Source of the DNA: a virus
Length of the DNA: 25,751 nt
Reading direction: 5' to 3' (one strand)
Virus record (IMG/VR): IMGVR_UViG_3300034190_000781
Coordinates: 1 to 25,751 of that record
Part shown: in pieces, positions 13,166 through 20,814 of the stretch
How positions within the stretch are numbered: the stretch's first letter is position 1
How the letters are laid out: the number at the start of each line of letters is the position of its first letter
The notes under the pieces: model-generated
What the model saw: only the letters and a program-made list of their open reading frames with translations
The model's database searches: none
Told to the model about the DNA's origin: nothing
Program-made: the position numbers and the translations under genes

Positions 13166-13422
13166 CAAAGATTTTCATTCTTCCATTCCTCAAAATCTGT
13201 ATGGGCCATGTTATACGATAACACGATTTTAATGGAATCTAAATGTTTTTGGATTTCAGTAATGTCTTCTTCTTTATCTGACAAAAAGATACCAAGCGTT
13301 TCTCTACCATCTTTCCGTTGTTCAAGATTGTCAACAAGACCACTATACTGATCTTTTAAAACCTGTAAGACAATGCTATCCACTGCATCATAATCAAGTT
13401 CTACTGTAAACTTACTCATCAT
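13165..13422 (-). CDS. Small acidic phage protein (85 aa)
   Basis: MMSKFTVELDYDAVDSIVLQ, then coiled-coil-prone helices (KEEDITEIQKHLDSIKIVLS). The start is at the tandem ATGs 13422/13419, with GAAGG about 7 nt upstream; longer forms overlap the HNH gene without support. Function unknown. Confidence 0.75.
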   Translation of the reverse strand: MMSKFTVELDYDAVDSIVLQVLKDQYSGLVDNLEQRKDGRETLGIFLSDKEEDITEIQKHLDSIKIVLSYNMAHTDFEEWKNENL

Positions 13423-13426
13423 TCTT

Positions 13427-13729
13427 CTACCTTCCGTGATATTGCCACAGTACTGCATTACAATATGCGTGTACAGCTCCCTCAGTCATTCCTGTATTGT
13501 GGTCGTGTTGTAGATGAACTGGGTTGCTGAGAAAGTTTGGTGGAAACAACTTCCAGTCAATTGGTTTCTTGATATGCTCTGGTGGTTGGAAATCGAGAGG
13601 ACAATTACAGAACATACATAATCCATTCTGCCGCCCCACATACTCTTCACGAACCATGCGTCTAGTATTACTGTTTAGTCGGGTATAGTCTACGGGTAAT
13701 ACCCAACTTTTACCATCTTGGTGCGTCAT
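13427..13729 (-). CDS. HNH/endonuclease VII-like zinc protein
   Basis: 100 aa. CMFC (C38, C41) and VHLQHDHNTG (H72, H75, D76, H77), then GAVHAYCNAVLW (H87, C90, N91), form the zinc-finger plus HNH pattern of recombination endonuclease VII-type nucleases. The ATG at 13729 has AAGGA at 8-nt spacing. Members are conserved in T4-like marine phages. It may resolve or nick DNA, but activity is inferred. Confidence 0.75.
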   Translation of the reverse strand: MTHQDGKSWVLPVDYTRLNSNTRRMVREEYVGRQNGLCMFCNCPLDFQPPEHIKKPIDWKLFPPNFLSNPVHLQHDHNTGMTEGAVHAYCNAVLWQYHGR

Positions 13730-14030
13730 AATCACGATCCTTCCCATAAACAGCAAAACCATCTAGCCCATATGCAGGGCAAACCATAATCTTCTCTGGC
13801 AACCCCATGCTATCCTTCTCGCCTGCTTCACCACAGATAAAGAACACACCAGACCTTTCAGCCATTGCATGTTTGATAATAGTCTCGTACTTCTCAATCT
13901 TTTCTTGTTGAATGTCCCACGCAGCCTTTGCCCAAAGAAGTACATCGGTGTCTTCTAAAGCACGTTCTCGGCGAGTTGCGTAGTTTTCAATCTCGTTCAT
14001 CCAATCATCAAATGAGTTATAATTAGTCAT
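13710..14030 (-). CDS. Unidentified phage protein (106 aa)
   Basis: MTNYNSFDDWMNEIENYATR, a helical middle (AAWDIQQEKIEKYETIIKHA), then a beta-rich end (GVFFICGEAGEKDSMGLPEK). The start at 14030 has GAGG 6 nt away; the ATG at 14036 would share ATGA with the upstream stop and is possible. Function unknown. Confidence 0.7.
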   Translation of the reverse strand: MTNYNSFDDWMNEIENYATRRERALEDTDVLLWAKAAWDIQQEKIEKYETIIKHAMAERSGVFFICGEAGEKDSMGLPEKIMVCPAYGLDGFAVYGKDRDYDAPRW

Positions 14031-14032
14031 AT

Positions 14033-14410
14033 TCATCCTCGCCTCATCTTTGCAACTTCTTCAGCAGACTTCTTGTTCCGTACCGGCACAGCATTGGACT
14101 TGTGCATCTGTGCAATACCAATGATCTCAGTACCAGTGTAAACATTCTCTGGTTTCTTTGACATAGAAGAATTATAAGTAGGTTTGCAGGACTCTAATTT
14201 GGCGCACTCGGCAGGACTCGAACCTGCGACCCACGGTTTAGAAGACCGTTGCTCTGTTCCAGCTGAGCTACGAGTGCCTACACCCATCTTCTTGAGAAAT
14301 TTTGCGTGTTTACGCTCTGCCTCTAAGACAGACTTGGACTTCTTCTTCTGTTTGCGCTTGCGTGTATTCGTAGTCGAATAATACACAGGCAATAAATGCA
14401 TACCGCTCAT
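14033..14410 (-). CDS. Phage protein gene interrupted in frame by a tRNA
   Basis: A 125-aa reading frame in three parts. Residues 1-44 are basic (KSKSVLEAERKHAKFLKKMG). About 45-70 are encoded by the tRNA-Arg gene (GTEQRSSKPWVAGSSPA). The tail is YTGTEIIGIAQMHKSNAVPV, ending VAKMRRG. From memory, the N-terminal and C-terminal patterns belong to one conserved marine-phage family, so a 78-nt tRNA appears inserted without breaking frame. The promoter at 14418-14446 would start near the ATG, making an almost leaderless mRNA. The protein may or may not still be made. Confidence 0.6.
   Translation of the reverse strand: MSGMHLLPVYYSTTNTRKRKQKKKSKSVLEAERKHAKFLKKMGVGTRSSAGTEQRSSKPWVAGSSPAECAKLESCKPTYNSSMSKKPENVYTGTEIIGIAQMHKSNAVPVRNKKSAEEVAKMRRG
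14200..14277 (-). tRNA. tRNA-Arg (anticodon UCU), CCA encoded
   Basis: The complete cloverleaf is 78 nt including CCA. Acceptor GCACTCG/CGAGTGC, D-stem GCTC/GAGC, anticodon stem ACGGT/ACCGT with loop CTTCTAA (anticodon TCT), variable loop GGGTC, T-stem GCAGG/CCTGC with loop TTCGAGT, G73 and CCA. It decodes AGA (and AGG). It is nested in the 125-aa reading frame on the same strand, with a promoter about 140 nt upstream. Confidence 0.97.
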
Positions 14411-14417
14411 GATTCCT

Positions 14418-14446
14418 ACTATATACTATTGATTGGGATTTGTCAA
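14418..14446 (-). promoter_or_regulatory. sigma70-like promoter for the tRNA-bearing gene
   Basis: TTGACA (14446-14441), a 17-nt spacer, then TATAGT (14423-14418). The start near 14411 lies at the ORF's ATG, so the main product may be the tRNA precursor. Confidence 0.78.
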
Positions 14447-14673
14447 GTAGTTTTTTTGGATTCTTTGATTGCTTTTGCAATCAACTCAGAGATGGGAACA
14501 AGTTCCTTGTCACCATCCTTGTCTAGTACTGTTGCAACGAAACCCTCTTTCTCAAGAGTATCTAACATTGTTCCAATGACCAGTTCCATCTTGTTATTAA
14601 TAGACCAGCGACCAGCAAAGTATGCTGCTGCAATTGAACCCACTGCAAGGGCTGTGTGAAGGTATACATCCAT
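14443..14673 (-). CDS. Membrane-anchored small phage protein (76 aa)
   Basis: The N-terminal hydrophobic segment (about 4-22: LHTALAVGSIAAAYFAGRW) is followed by a soluble helical domain (MLDTLEKEGFVATVLDKDGD). One TM and a cytosolic tail are likely. It has its own promoter at 14712-14740. I recall similar proteins in T4-like marine phages but no function. Confidence 0.78.
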   Translation of the reverse strand: MDVYLHTALAVGSIAAAYFAGRWSINNKMELVIGTMLDTLEKEGFVATVLDKDGDKELVPISELIAKAIKESKKTT

Positions 14674-14711
14674 AATTCTATTTATCTCTTTTAATTTCCG
14701 AGTGTCTATAC

Positions 14712-14740
14712 AGTATACACAAAAAAAAGAGTCTTGTCAA
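14712..14740 (-). promoter_or_regulatory. sigma70-like promoter embedded in a terminator
   Basis: TTGACA (14740-14735), a 17-nt spacer containing an eight-T run, then TATACT (14717-14712). The start near 14705 gives a leader of about 32 nt. The -35 lies inside the terminator hairpin of the cyclase transcript. Confidence 0.75.
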
Positions 14741-14743
14741 GAC
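14721..14743 (-). terminator. Terminator at the end of the curli-cyclase operon
   Basis: GTCTT-GAC-AAGAC (14743-14731) is a short hairpin followed by TC and eight T (14728-14721), 16 nt beyond the cyclase stop. The stem is weak but the T-run is strong. Confidence 0.55.
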
Positions 14744-14758
14744 ATTTCTTTGATTATT

Positions 14759-16810
14759 TTATTTAGTTGTGGCTATGAACACACCGTTCCAATCTTTGTC
14801 TAGTGGTTGAGTCTTCATGAACTCACATCGTTCAATCCACATGGTATAGTAGTTTCTCATTCTTCCATCAAACTCTACACTCAAATCATTGCACAAACGA
14901 ATGGCATGGTCAAACTGCTGATTACGATAATACTCATGCATCTTTATGTGTTGGCTTTCTGCAAATCCCCAATTCGTATTCTTCATCATCCAATCCATCT
15001 CACTCAGGACGGTATAGATACGAATACCCACAGACTTACCCTTGACTGCTAGTTCATCGACCTTGAGATAGAAGAAGTCATCCTTGGTCTTGTCATAGGT
15101 GGACTCTCCTACCAGCAACAGACAACCATACTCCTTACACTTAGACTCGATACTAGCAGCAGTCGATACTGCATCACCTAGAACATCATACGAATGACGC
15201 TTGGTACTTCCCATCTCTCCAAGGTAACCAAGACCAGTATTAATACCGGCACCCATACCGACAGGAGGGCGACCTTCAGAAACAATTTTGTCATTAAACT
15301 TCTCCACTGCACTCAACATCTGTAGTCCAGTTTTCACTGCGCTCCTTGGATGGTCATCATCATCAATAGGTGCATTGTGTATGTGCATAGATGCGTCACC
15401 AATATACTTGATAACCATACCATCAGAGTCTAGAATAGGTTGCGTGATTGCATCCATATATCCATTCATGATTTCTGTAAGACCCTTAACATCATCACCA
15501 AAACTCTCACCCAAAGGTGTGAACCCACGAAGGTCAGAGAAGCAAATGCTGATCTCTTTCTTCATACCATCTTTGATGAGTGCCGGGTTTTCCTGTAGAA
15601 GACGAACCACGGTAGGCGAAGCATATCCTGCGAACTGTTTCTTGATTTCCATCTTCTCTTTATATTCTTCCATGAACCGTAGGAAAGCAGCGATGGCCCA
15701 CACCACAAACATGGTGAGAACAGGATAGGACCAATCTACTAGATAACTGTGTTCTGTGAATAGGTAGGATGACCCATAGAATGTACCGACAAGAAATATG
15801 GGTAGTAAGACTGCACCAAAATACCATGCCATTGACAAAACCACCAGTGTTAGGATAAGAGCTCCAACACCACTAACTGCAAGTTCTGCTAGGTCTGTCC
15901 AGAATGGTCTGGTGATATTGCGACCTGTCATCATAGTTGCCAGTGATGCAGCAATGAGGTCATGGGATTGTATAGTGCCGACAGGTGTAGATACGTTACT
16001 CTCTAGTCCTGATGCAGTCATACTCAATATCACAATCTTACCACTGAGATCAGGCAACTTCTCATGCAATGCGTACACGGGTGTCTTCCACTTGAAGTCC
16101 AACCAGATATTGCCGTTGGCGTCTGTGTCGATCATCTTATACTTCGGTATGCGTAGTTTCTCCACACCAGCAATACCTGTCTTCATCTGAAAAGACACAT
16201 CACCAGCAGCTATGCGTAGAATCTCCATACTGATAGATGGAAACAATTTACCATCTGATGCAATGACCAGAGGCATACGACGAGTCACACCATCTTTCTC
16301 TGGAGAGATTACCATCATACCAACCGCATTGGCACTCTCTGCAATTTCTGGAATAGGACCAACCACGCCGGGATATCTATACACCCACGGTTGCCAATCT
16401 TCTCCAACAGTTGCAACACCACGAACCACACCAGTGTTACTCTTGTCGTTGCTGGGTATCTGTCCTATAACTGTAGGAGTCTTTTTGAGTATTCTGGCAA
16501 GTGCATCATCTTTACCAAATCTGTCTGGGTCTGCAAATAGAATAGGGACAACCACGATAGAGGCACCAGCCTGATAGAGTTCTATAATTTTGTTTGCAAC
16601 CTTGTTTCTGTCCCAAGGCCACTGACCCAATGTTCTGATTGTCTGATTGTTAATCTCTACCGTCGCTAGGTTAGAGAGAGTCATTGACTCCTGATTGCGT
16701 TGGTGTTGGTCCAGTGCTTTGAGACGCACCATGTCTAGGAACCACGGGTCTGCAAAACGCAATCCACACAATATTAAAATAACAAATAATGATATAATCC
16801 ACTTTTTCAT
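14759..16810 (-). CDS. CHASE2-domain class III adenylate cyclase-like protein
   Basis: 683 aa. TM1 (about 4-20), an extracytoplasmic CHASE2 sensor (about 25-300), three TMs (about 307-329, 331-350 and 361-379), then a cyclase domain (about 418-600) and an 80-aa helical tail. Metal aspartates are present (FSDLRGF D426, YIGDAS D472), as is the Lys/Asp pair typical of adenine recognition (K468, D542). The helix normally reading GDxVNxAxR is GDAVSTAAS, so the transition-state Asn and Arg are Ser549 and Ser553. Activity may therefore be weak, altered or lost. AAGGG precedes the ATG. It is last in the curli-like operon and probably senses a periplasmic state. Confidence 0.9.
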   Translation of the reverse strand: MKKWIISLFVILILCGLRFADPWFLDMVRLKALDQHQRNQESMTLSNLATVEINNQTIRTLGQWPWDRNKVANKIIELYQAGASIVVVPILFADPDRFGKDDALARILKKTPTVIGQIPSNDKSNTGVVRGVATVGEDWQPWVYRYPGVVGPIPEIAESANAVGMMVISPEKDGVTRRMPLVIASDGKLFPSISMEILRIAAGDVSFQMKTGIAGVEKLRIPKYKMIDTDANGNIWLDFKWKTPVYALHEKLPDLSGKIVILSMTASGLESNVSTPVGTIQSHDLIAASLATMMTGRNITRPFWTDLAELAVSGVGALILTLVVLSMAWYFGAVLLPIFLVGTFYGSSYLFTEHSYLVDWSYPVLTMFVVWAIAAFLRFMEEYKEKMEIKKQFAGYASPTVVRLLQENPALIKDGMKKEISICFSDLRGFTPLGESFGDDVKGLTEIMNGYMDAITQPILDSDGMVIKYIGDASMHIHNAPIDDDDHPRSAVKTGLQMLSAVEKFNDKIVSEGRPPVGMGAGINTGLGYLGEMGSTKRHSYDVLGDAVSTAASIESKCKEYGCLLLVGESTYDKTKDDFFYLKVDELAVKGKSVGIRIYTVLSEMDWMMKNTNWGFAESQHIKMHEYYRNQQFDHAIRLCNDLSVEFDGRMRNYYTMWIERCEFMKTQPLDKDWNGVFIATTK

Positions 16811-16811
16811 T

Positions 16812-17597
16812 TCAATTCCCTTGTGTAACGCTTACACTGCATCCCCCCACTGTCGCACAACTTTGCGATAGACTATACGATTGTGCTGTGCCGCCCTGTT
16901 GTTTTAGGTCTAGAGTTGTTGAGTAAGACCCCGAAACTGTTACTGTAGCACTGTGTGCAGCATTACCAGTTTGTACCATATCAATATTATTAGTATCGTT
17001 ATTCACAGTCAAGTTCATTGTTTTACTCACGTTACTATCTTGTCGCATGTAAATATCGTTACTATCTCCGTATATATAGGTCACCATGCTATGTTCATGT
17101 CCAGAGTTATTTGACCTTTGACTTCCTAAAAATGTATTGCTTGACCCGTGGATATCAAGTATTATAGAATGACCACCATGTTCTACTGTATCAGACGAAG
17201 CAACACCGCCAGTTGTCACGGTATATCCCTGATAAAATTTAACATCATTACTATCGCCCTGTATGTGAAATTCAAACCTGTCTCCACCACAGGTTGATTG
17301 ATTGCATAATTGTTTTACCAATAGAGAATTACTGTCGCCGTCGAGGTCACCACCCCATGATGCACCAGAGCCCCAAGCAGAAGTATATCCAACGTAACCG
17401 TCCTTACCCTCTTGTGTTATGTTGATGGTATTGTTTCCACCGCCATGACTCATATTAATTTCATTATCATTTCCATCTACATCCACAGTGATACTATTCG
17501 AATTACCAGTGGTAACTTGATTGATTATAACTGAATTGCCTGCAAAAGCAATGTTAGTCAGACTGAGTAATAGTAATGATATTAGAAGCGTCTTCAT
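16812..17597 (-). CDS. Curlin-like amyloid subunit B
   Basis: 261 aa with a signal peptide (MKTLLISLLLLSLTNIAFAG, cut near A19). The mature protein is low in Lys/Arg, rich in N, S, T, G and D, with recurring N-x-I/V-x-I/V-x-Q/G-G-x-x-N units (IINQVTTGNSNSITVDVDGN, NTINITQEG, SVSVTQGN). These resemble curlin repeats with degenerate spacing. C97/C103 and C247/C253 could form disulfides. It likely is exported through the CsgG pore and forms or nucleates extracellular fibres. It overlaps the FecR gene by 44 nt and the cyclase ATG follows one base after its stop. Confidence 0.75.
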   Translation of the reverse strand: MKTLLISLLLLSLTNIAFAGNSVIINQVTTGNSNSITVDVDGNDNEINMSHGGGNNTINITQEGKDGYVGYTSAWGSGASWGGDLDGDSNSLLVKQLCNQSTCGGDRFEFHIQGDSNDVKFYQGYTVTTGGVASSDTVEHGGHSIILDIHGSSNTFLGSQRSNNSGHEHSMVTYIYGDSNDIYMRQDSNVSKTMNLTVNNDTNNIDMVQTGNAAHSATVTVSGSYSTTLDLKQQGGTAQSYSLSQSCATVGGCSVSVTQGN

Positions 17598-18615
17598 CTC
17601 TTGTTGTTATCTCCGGCACGGGTGTACCCTGTGTAATGTTGATTGTATATCCATAGTCGTTTATCAAGTCTAGTTCTATTGTATTGTTTCCTACCCTTCG
17701 TATGATTCGTGTGCTGTTTCCGTCTACCAGTGTATTGACTTGTGTTGACTTATTGAATCCACTTGTCCTACCATCTATCAACTCTGACTGAGCCAAAGCA
17801 AGAGCAATCTGGTCAAGGATGTTACCTAGTAACTCCACATCCAAATCGTTAATGTCCAACTCGTTAAACTCAAACAGGTCTTCCTCTAGCTCATTCTTAT
17901 CTAACGCAGCAAACTCAAGAAAATCAATATCAAGTAAATTCTTGTTTGCCTTTGAGTCACTAAGCAATTTGATAAGTTTCTTCTTTGGTGGTTTGATAAT
18001 CAATAAGTTGTTAATCTGGTCTAGTGTCAAATCTAGTATCACTGGTTTGGATGGTTTTGCTTCTCCTGTACCAACCACAGTTGACTGAAATGCTTGATTC
18101 ATTATAACCTGTCCTACATCAGTCTCCACCGATATCTTACCCACTGTCCCGTCTTTATTAGGTAACAGAATAATTAAAGACTTACCAACCTCATCCACCG
18201 TCATACTGAACGCCGTTCCCAACACACCAATTCTTGCTGTTGGTGTCCGAATGTCCACGTTCTGATTATTCAGCTTCGCAATATTACCACTCGCATAACG
18301 CACCGTGCCAAGTGCAATATTCATAACCAACTTCGACCCCTTTCTAGAGTTGGGGTCATAGATAAACTCATCGATAACCAAGGCACTGTGGGCACTCACT
18401 GCTACGTTGGTGTCATCAACAAACTTGATACCAACATCGCCTTTACCAGTTTTCACCGTGTCCTTGAACTCGATATCAGAACCCTTTTGCAAAACAGAGT
18501 TTTCACCTGACCGTTCTACAGAAGCATTCCCTTTGTGTTTCACCACATTTCCAATAGCACCATAAGCACTGGTACTAAAGAGAATGATACTAATCGTCCA
18601 TAGTAATCGTAACAC
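17554..18615 (-). CDS. Exported FecR-domain protein with curlin-like tail
   Basis: 353 aa from a GTG start. Signal peptide (TISIILFSTSAYG), FecR domain (about 22-165: GNVVKHKGNASV, VSAHSALVIDEFIYDP, DIRTPTARIGVLGTAFSM), a Lys patch, then a Leu/Asp/Glu-rich helical segment (about 225-280), and a C-terminus with beta units (NNTIELDLINDYGYTINITQ, NIITITQ) like the neighbouring curlin-like proteins. FecR domains act as periplasmic binding or anti-sigma modules. Joining FecR to curlin-like units suggests it contacts the fibre or its subunits and may link them to the cyclase. Confidence 0.82.
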   Translation of the reverse strand: MLRLLWTISIILFSTSAYGAIGNVVKHKGNASVERSGENSVLQKGSDIEFKDTVKTGKGDVGIKFVDDTNVAVSAHSALVIDEFIYDPNSRKGSKLVMNIALGTVRYASGNIAKLNNQNVDIRTPTARIGVLGTAFSMTVDEVGKSLIILLPNKDGTVGKISVETDVGQVIMNQAFQSTVVGTGEAKPSKPVILDLTLDQINNLLIIKPPKKKLIKLLSDSKANKNLLDIDFLEFAALDKNELEEDLFEFNELDINDLDVELLGNILDQIALALAQSELIDGRTSGFNKSTQVNTLVDGNSTRIIRRVGNNTIELDLINDYGYTINITQGTPVPEITTRDEDASNIITITQSD

Positions 18616-19273
18616 TGTGATTTGACCCCACTGTTGTCACATCTACAGCTCCATCATAGGCACCACCCTGTGTAATTGAAAATGTGCTAGATGAACCAGT
18701 GTGATGAAGAGTTGTGTCTTGATCAGCAGCACCAGTGTGTGTTGATGTAATCGTATTACTCCCACCGATAGCTGTGATGTTCGTCACCTTCTTGTCACCA
18801 ACACCCATTGTAGCGGTGCTGTTTTCATTTACTGTAATAGTATTGCTATCGCCTGTCGCAATGATATCAATATCAGCATCATCGGTTGCAGCATTATTAC
18901 CCACGTTCACTGTTGTTGTATTTGAACTACCAGTGATTGTTTGAATAATACTATTGTCATCAGATGCAGAGTTAGCACCAACAGATACGTTAGACGTATT
19001 ACTATTACCTGTCTGATTTATTGTCAATGTCTGTGTTGCACCGACAACAGATGCAGCAATGGTGTTAGTGTTACCAACCTGATCAATGTCTAACGTCTGG
19101 CTGTCACCTGTTAGGGTAACATCAGTTGTATCATCACCGAACTTATTGGTCTGTCCATCTTGATTGATGTTTGCAGTCAGGCTCGCACCAGACTGTGTTA
19201 TGTATACGTCGCTCGCATAACTCACACTACACATAACAAAGTAAGCGAGTATTGTAAGTATGCCGGTTCTCAT
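18590..19273 (-). CDS. csgA-like: Curlin-like amyloid subunit A
   Basis: 227 aa with a signal peptide (ILTILAYFVMCSVSYA, mature from S21). The mature part is a run of about 20-residue units, e.g. TLDIDQVGNTNTIAASVVGA and TLTINQTGNSNTSNVSVGAN, with Q-x-G-x-x-N steps as in curlin (SxxxxxQxGxxNxxxxxQ) but degenerate toward the C-terminus. It has almost no Lys/Arg and no Cys in the mature part. The start overlaps the CsgG stop by ATGA. A secreted amyloid is the likely role; direct fibre formation is unproven. Confidence 0.8.
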   Translation of the reverse strand: MRTGILTILAYFVMCSVSYASDVYITQSGASLTANINQDGQTNKFGDDTTDVTLTGDSQTLDIDQVGNTNTIAASVVGATQTLTINQTGNSNTSNVSVGANSASDDNSIIQTITGSSNTTTVNVGNNAATDDADIDIIATGDSNTITVNENSTATMGVGDKKVTNITAIGGSNTITSTHTGAADQDTTLHHTGSSSTFSITQGGAYDGAVDVTTVGSNHSVTITMDD

Positions 19274-20058
19274 TTTCCTTTCTCCTTTTTAAATTTCCAT
19301 AATTCTTTTTGTTCACCTTCCTTGATAATTTCAATAACTGCTTGTTCGATTGCCTTCCTCACTGCATAGGTTGTAGACTCATTATCCGTTATCCCAGCCT
19401 CTGTCTCCAGCAATTTAGTTCCCATATCTAAAAACCTAAACACTGTGGCAGATAACTTTGTACTCAGAATAGTTTTTTGAGAACTTACTGCCAAAAGTAC
19501 TTCACCTGTCTGTACAGATATTAATCGTAAAGCCACTGTTACCATGTCCTTACGATATTCATCAGATACACCAATACCCAGATATCTTACCCCCATACCA
19601 CCTGTACTTGTATTGGTGTCATACCCAACTATGCCCCCTGTCAGCAATACTCCCGCAAACAATAGGGGTTTAATCTTTTCTGCCGTATCTCCGTCATAGT
19701 TCTTTCTTGTGTTTCGTATAATCTGTCTTTCTTTTAACAGATTTTCCAGTTCCATTCTTTCTATGACTTGAAACCACTCGCCCTTACCTGCTTTCTTTAG
19801 GGCTTGGATTAACCATATATCTCCACCTTGTGTCACTGCACTACTTAGTAATGCAAGTGATGAGCTGGATTTTCTTTGTCCTGTTACGTCATTGAACTTA
19901 TACACTGCCACCGGCACCTTACGTTCAGGTGGTGTTATGTTGTATAGTTCATCTACTAACGGCACCGTACTAGGTACAGGAGCATCCTGTGGTTGGATGC
20001 TCGCACAACTAGAAAGTAAAGTCGCCAACAGGAACAGTGATAACAGTCGTACTACCAT
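19270..20058 (-). CDS. csgG: CsgG-like curli secretion pore lipoprotein
   Basis: 262 aa. The lipobox LLSSC (Cys18) marks an outer-membrane lipoprotein. Then VPVAVYKFNDVTGQRKSSSS, QALKKAGKGEWFQVIERMEL, NLLKERQIIRNTR, LFAGVLLTGGIVGYDTNTST, RYLGIGVSDEYRKD and LISVQTGEVLLAVSSQKTIL follow the CsgG order. Length is close to E. coli CsgG (277). The ATG at 20058 gives the cleanest lipoprotein signal; 20064 is also possible. It forms the nonameric pore that exports curli subunits. It overlaps csgF by about 50 nt. Confidence 0.93.
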   Translation of the reverse strand: MVVRLLSLFLLATLLSSCASIQPQDAPVPSTVPLVDELYNITPPERKVPVAVYKFNDVTGQRKSSSSLALLSSAVTQGGDIWLIQALKKAGKGEWFQVIERMELENLLKERQIIRNTRKNYDGDTAEKIKPLLFAGVLLTGGIVGYDTNTSTGGMGVRYLGIGVSDEYRKDMVTVALRLISVQTGEVLLAVSSQKTILSTKLSATVFRFLDMGTKLLETEAGITDNESTTYAVRKAIEQAVIEIIKEGEQKELWKFKKEKGK

Positions 20059-20563
20059 TTGCATCCACAATCGTTAAATCTACGGTTTCGCTACTTTTAA
20101 CATAACTAATTGTTGTACCCTCAAACGTAACTGTGCCGGAAGTTGAAGCATCTTCTCCAAACATACTATCTACTAGTTGTTTTGAAAGTTGTGCATATAT
20201 TCTTGATTCTACATTCTTCATAAATTTAGAAAGGTTTGTATTTGCAGCATCTCGTATTGCTTGACGTTCAGCAGCTTCTTTCTTTTCTTTAATTGCTTGC
20301 GACCTTGAAAACTCTTGGTTCTCAATGGTCAAAACATGTGCGCTGTATCCCTGACCACTAAATGCGGGTGACTTCCATGTGTGAGTAAGTTCCCCAGCAT
20401 GTGAAGGTGAGAGGAATGCACATCCGAAAGCAAAGAGCGCACCGACAAATGCCCCTATCAAGAATGATTTGAGCATATCACTATCGTGCCAGATTGCCTG
20501 ATTTTTAAAGAATACATCAGAAGCATGATGACCTGTTTTTAGACTGAAAAAGTTCCTACTCAT
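20009..20563 (-). CDS. csgF: CsgF-like curli assembly factor
   Basis: 184 aa. A hydrophilic stretch (1-29) precedes a hydrophobic signal-like segment (about 31-53) ending SHA; the mature protein would start GELTHTWKSPAFSG, parallel to the GTMTFQFRNPNFGG start of E. coli CsgF that plugs CsgG. The C-terminus (RIYAQLSKQLVDSMF, SSETVDLTIVDANGSTTVIT) fits the family. AAGGAG lies 7 nt before 20563, whereas M30 (20476) has no site, so the long N-terminus may be real and is unusual. It is placed directly before csgG and overlaps it. Confidence 0.87.
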   Translation of the reverse strand: MSRNFFSLKTGHHASDVFFKNQAIWHDSDMLKSFLIGAFVGALFAFGCAFLSPSHAGELTHTWKSPAFSGQGYSAHVLTIENQEFSRSQAIKEKKEAAERQAIRDAANTNLSKFMKNVESRIYAQLSKQLVDSMFGEDASTSGTVTFEGTTISYVKSSETVDLTIVDANGSTTVITVPVGDFTF

Positions 20564-20810
20564 CCTTCTTCTCCTTTTCTATGTCACGAAGTTCCAGAAT
20601 CGTATTGATTTTCTGGTCCATTCTTATCATGTCATTATCAAGCATCCTTACTCTGTCAATTAGAGATATAGTTGTCATCGTAGCTTTGTCGAGTGCGGGT
20701 AAAATTTGTTGAGTCACATACTTCCATATAAAAAATATAAAATAACCCATACCAACAGCCATGACAACAGTTATACCTTCGTCTTGAACCGCTTTAATAA
20801 TATCTTCCAC
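20556..20810 (-). CDS. One-TM coiled-coil protein, paralogue 2
   Basis: 84 aa from a GTG start (AAAGG 9 nt upstream), giving MEDIIKAVQDEGITVVMAVG then a TM (about 13-32, ending YFIFFIWKYV) and a coiled coil (LIDRVRMLDNDMIRMDQKIN). This start makes it the same length and layout as the gene before it; an ATG at 20831 would add seven residues. The two are tandem duplicates. They may be a small membrane complex or a holin-like pair associated with the curli operon. Confidence 0.75.
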   Translation of the reverse strand: MEDIIKAVQDEGITVVMAVGMGYFIFFIWKYVTQQILPALDKATMTTISLIDRVRMLDNDMIRMDQKINTILELRDIEKEKKDE

Positions 20811-20814
20811 ACAA

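Noticed and set aside
14668-14685. GATAAATA before the 76-aa gene as a late promoter
   Set aside because: It is only a few bases from the ATG, leaving no room for a leader; the promoter at 14712-14740 explains the gene better.
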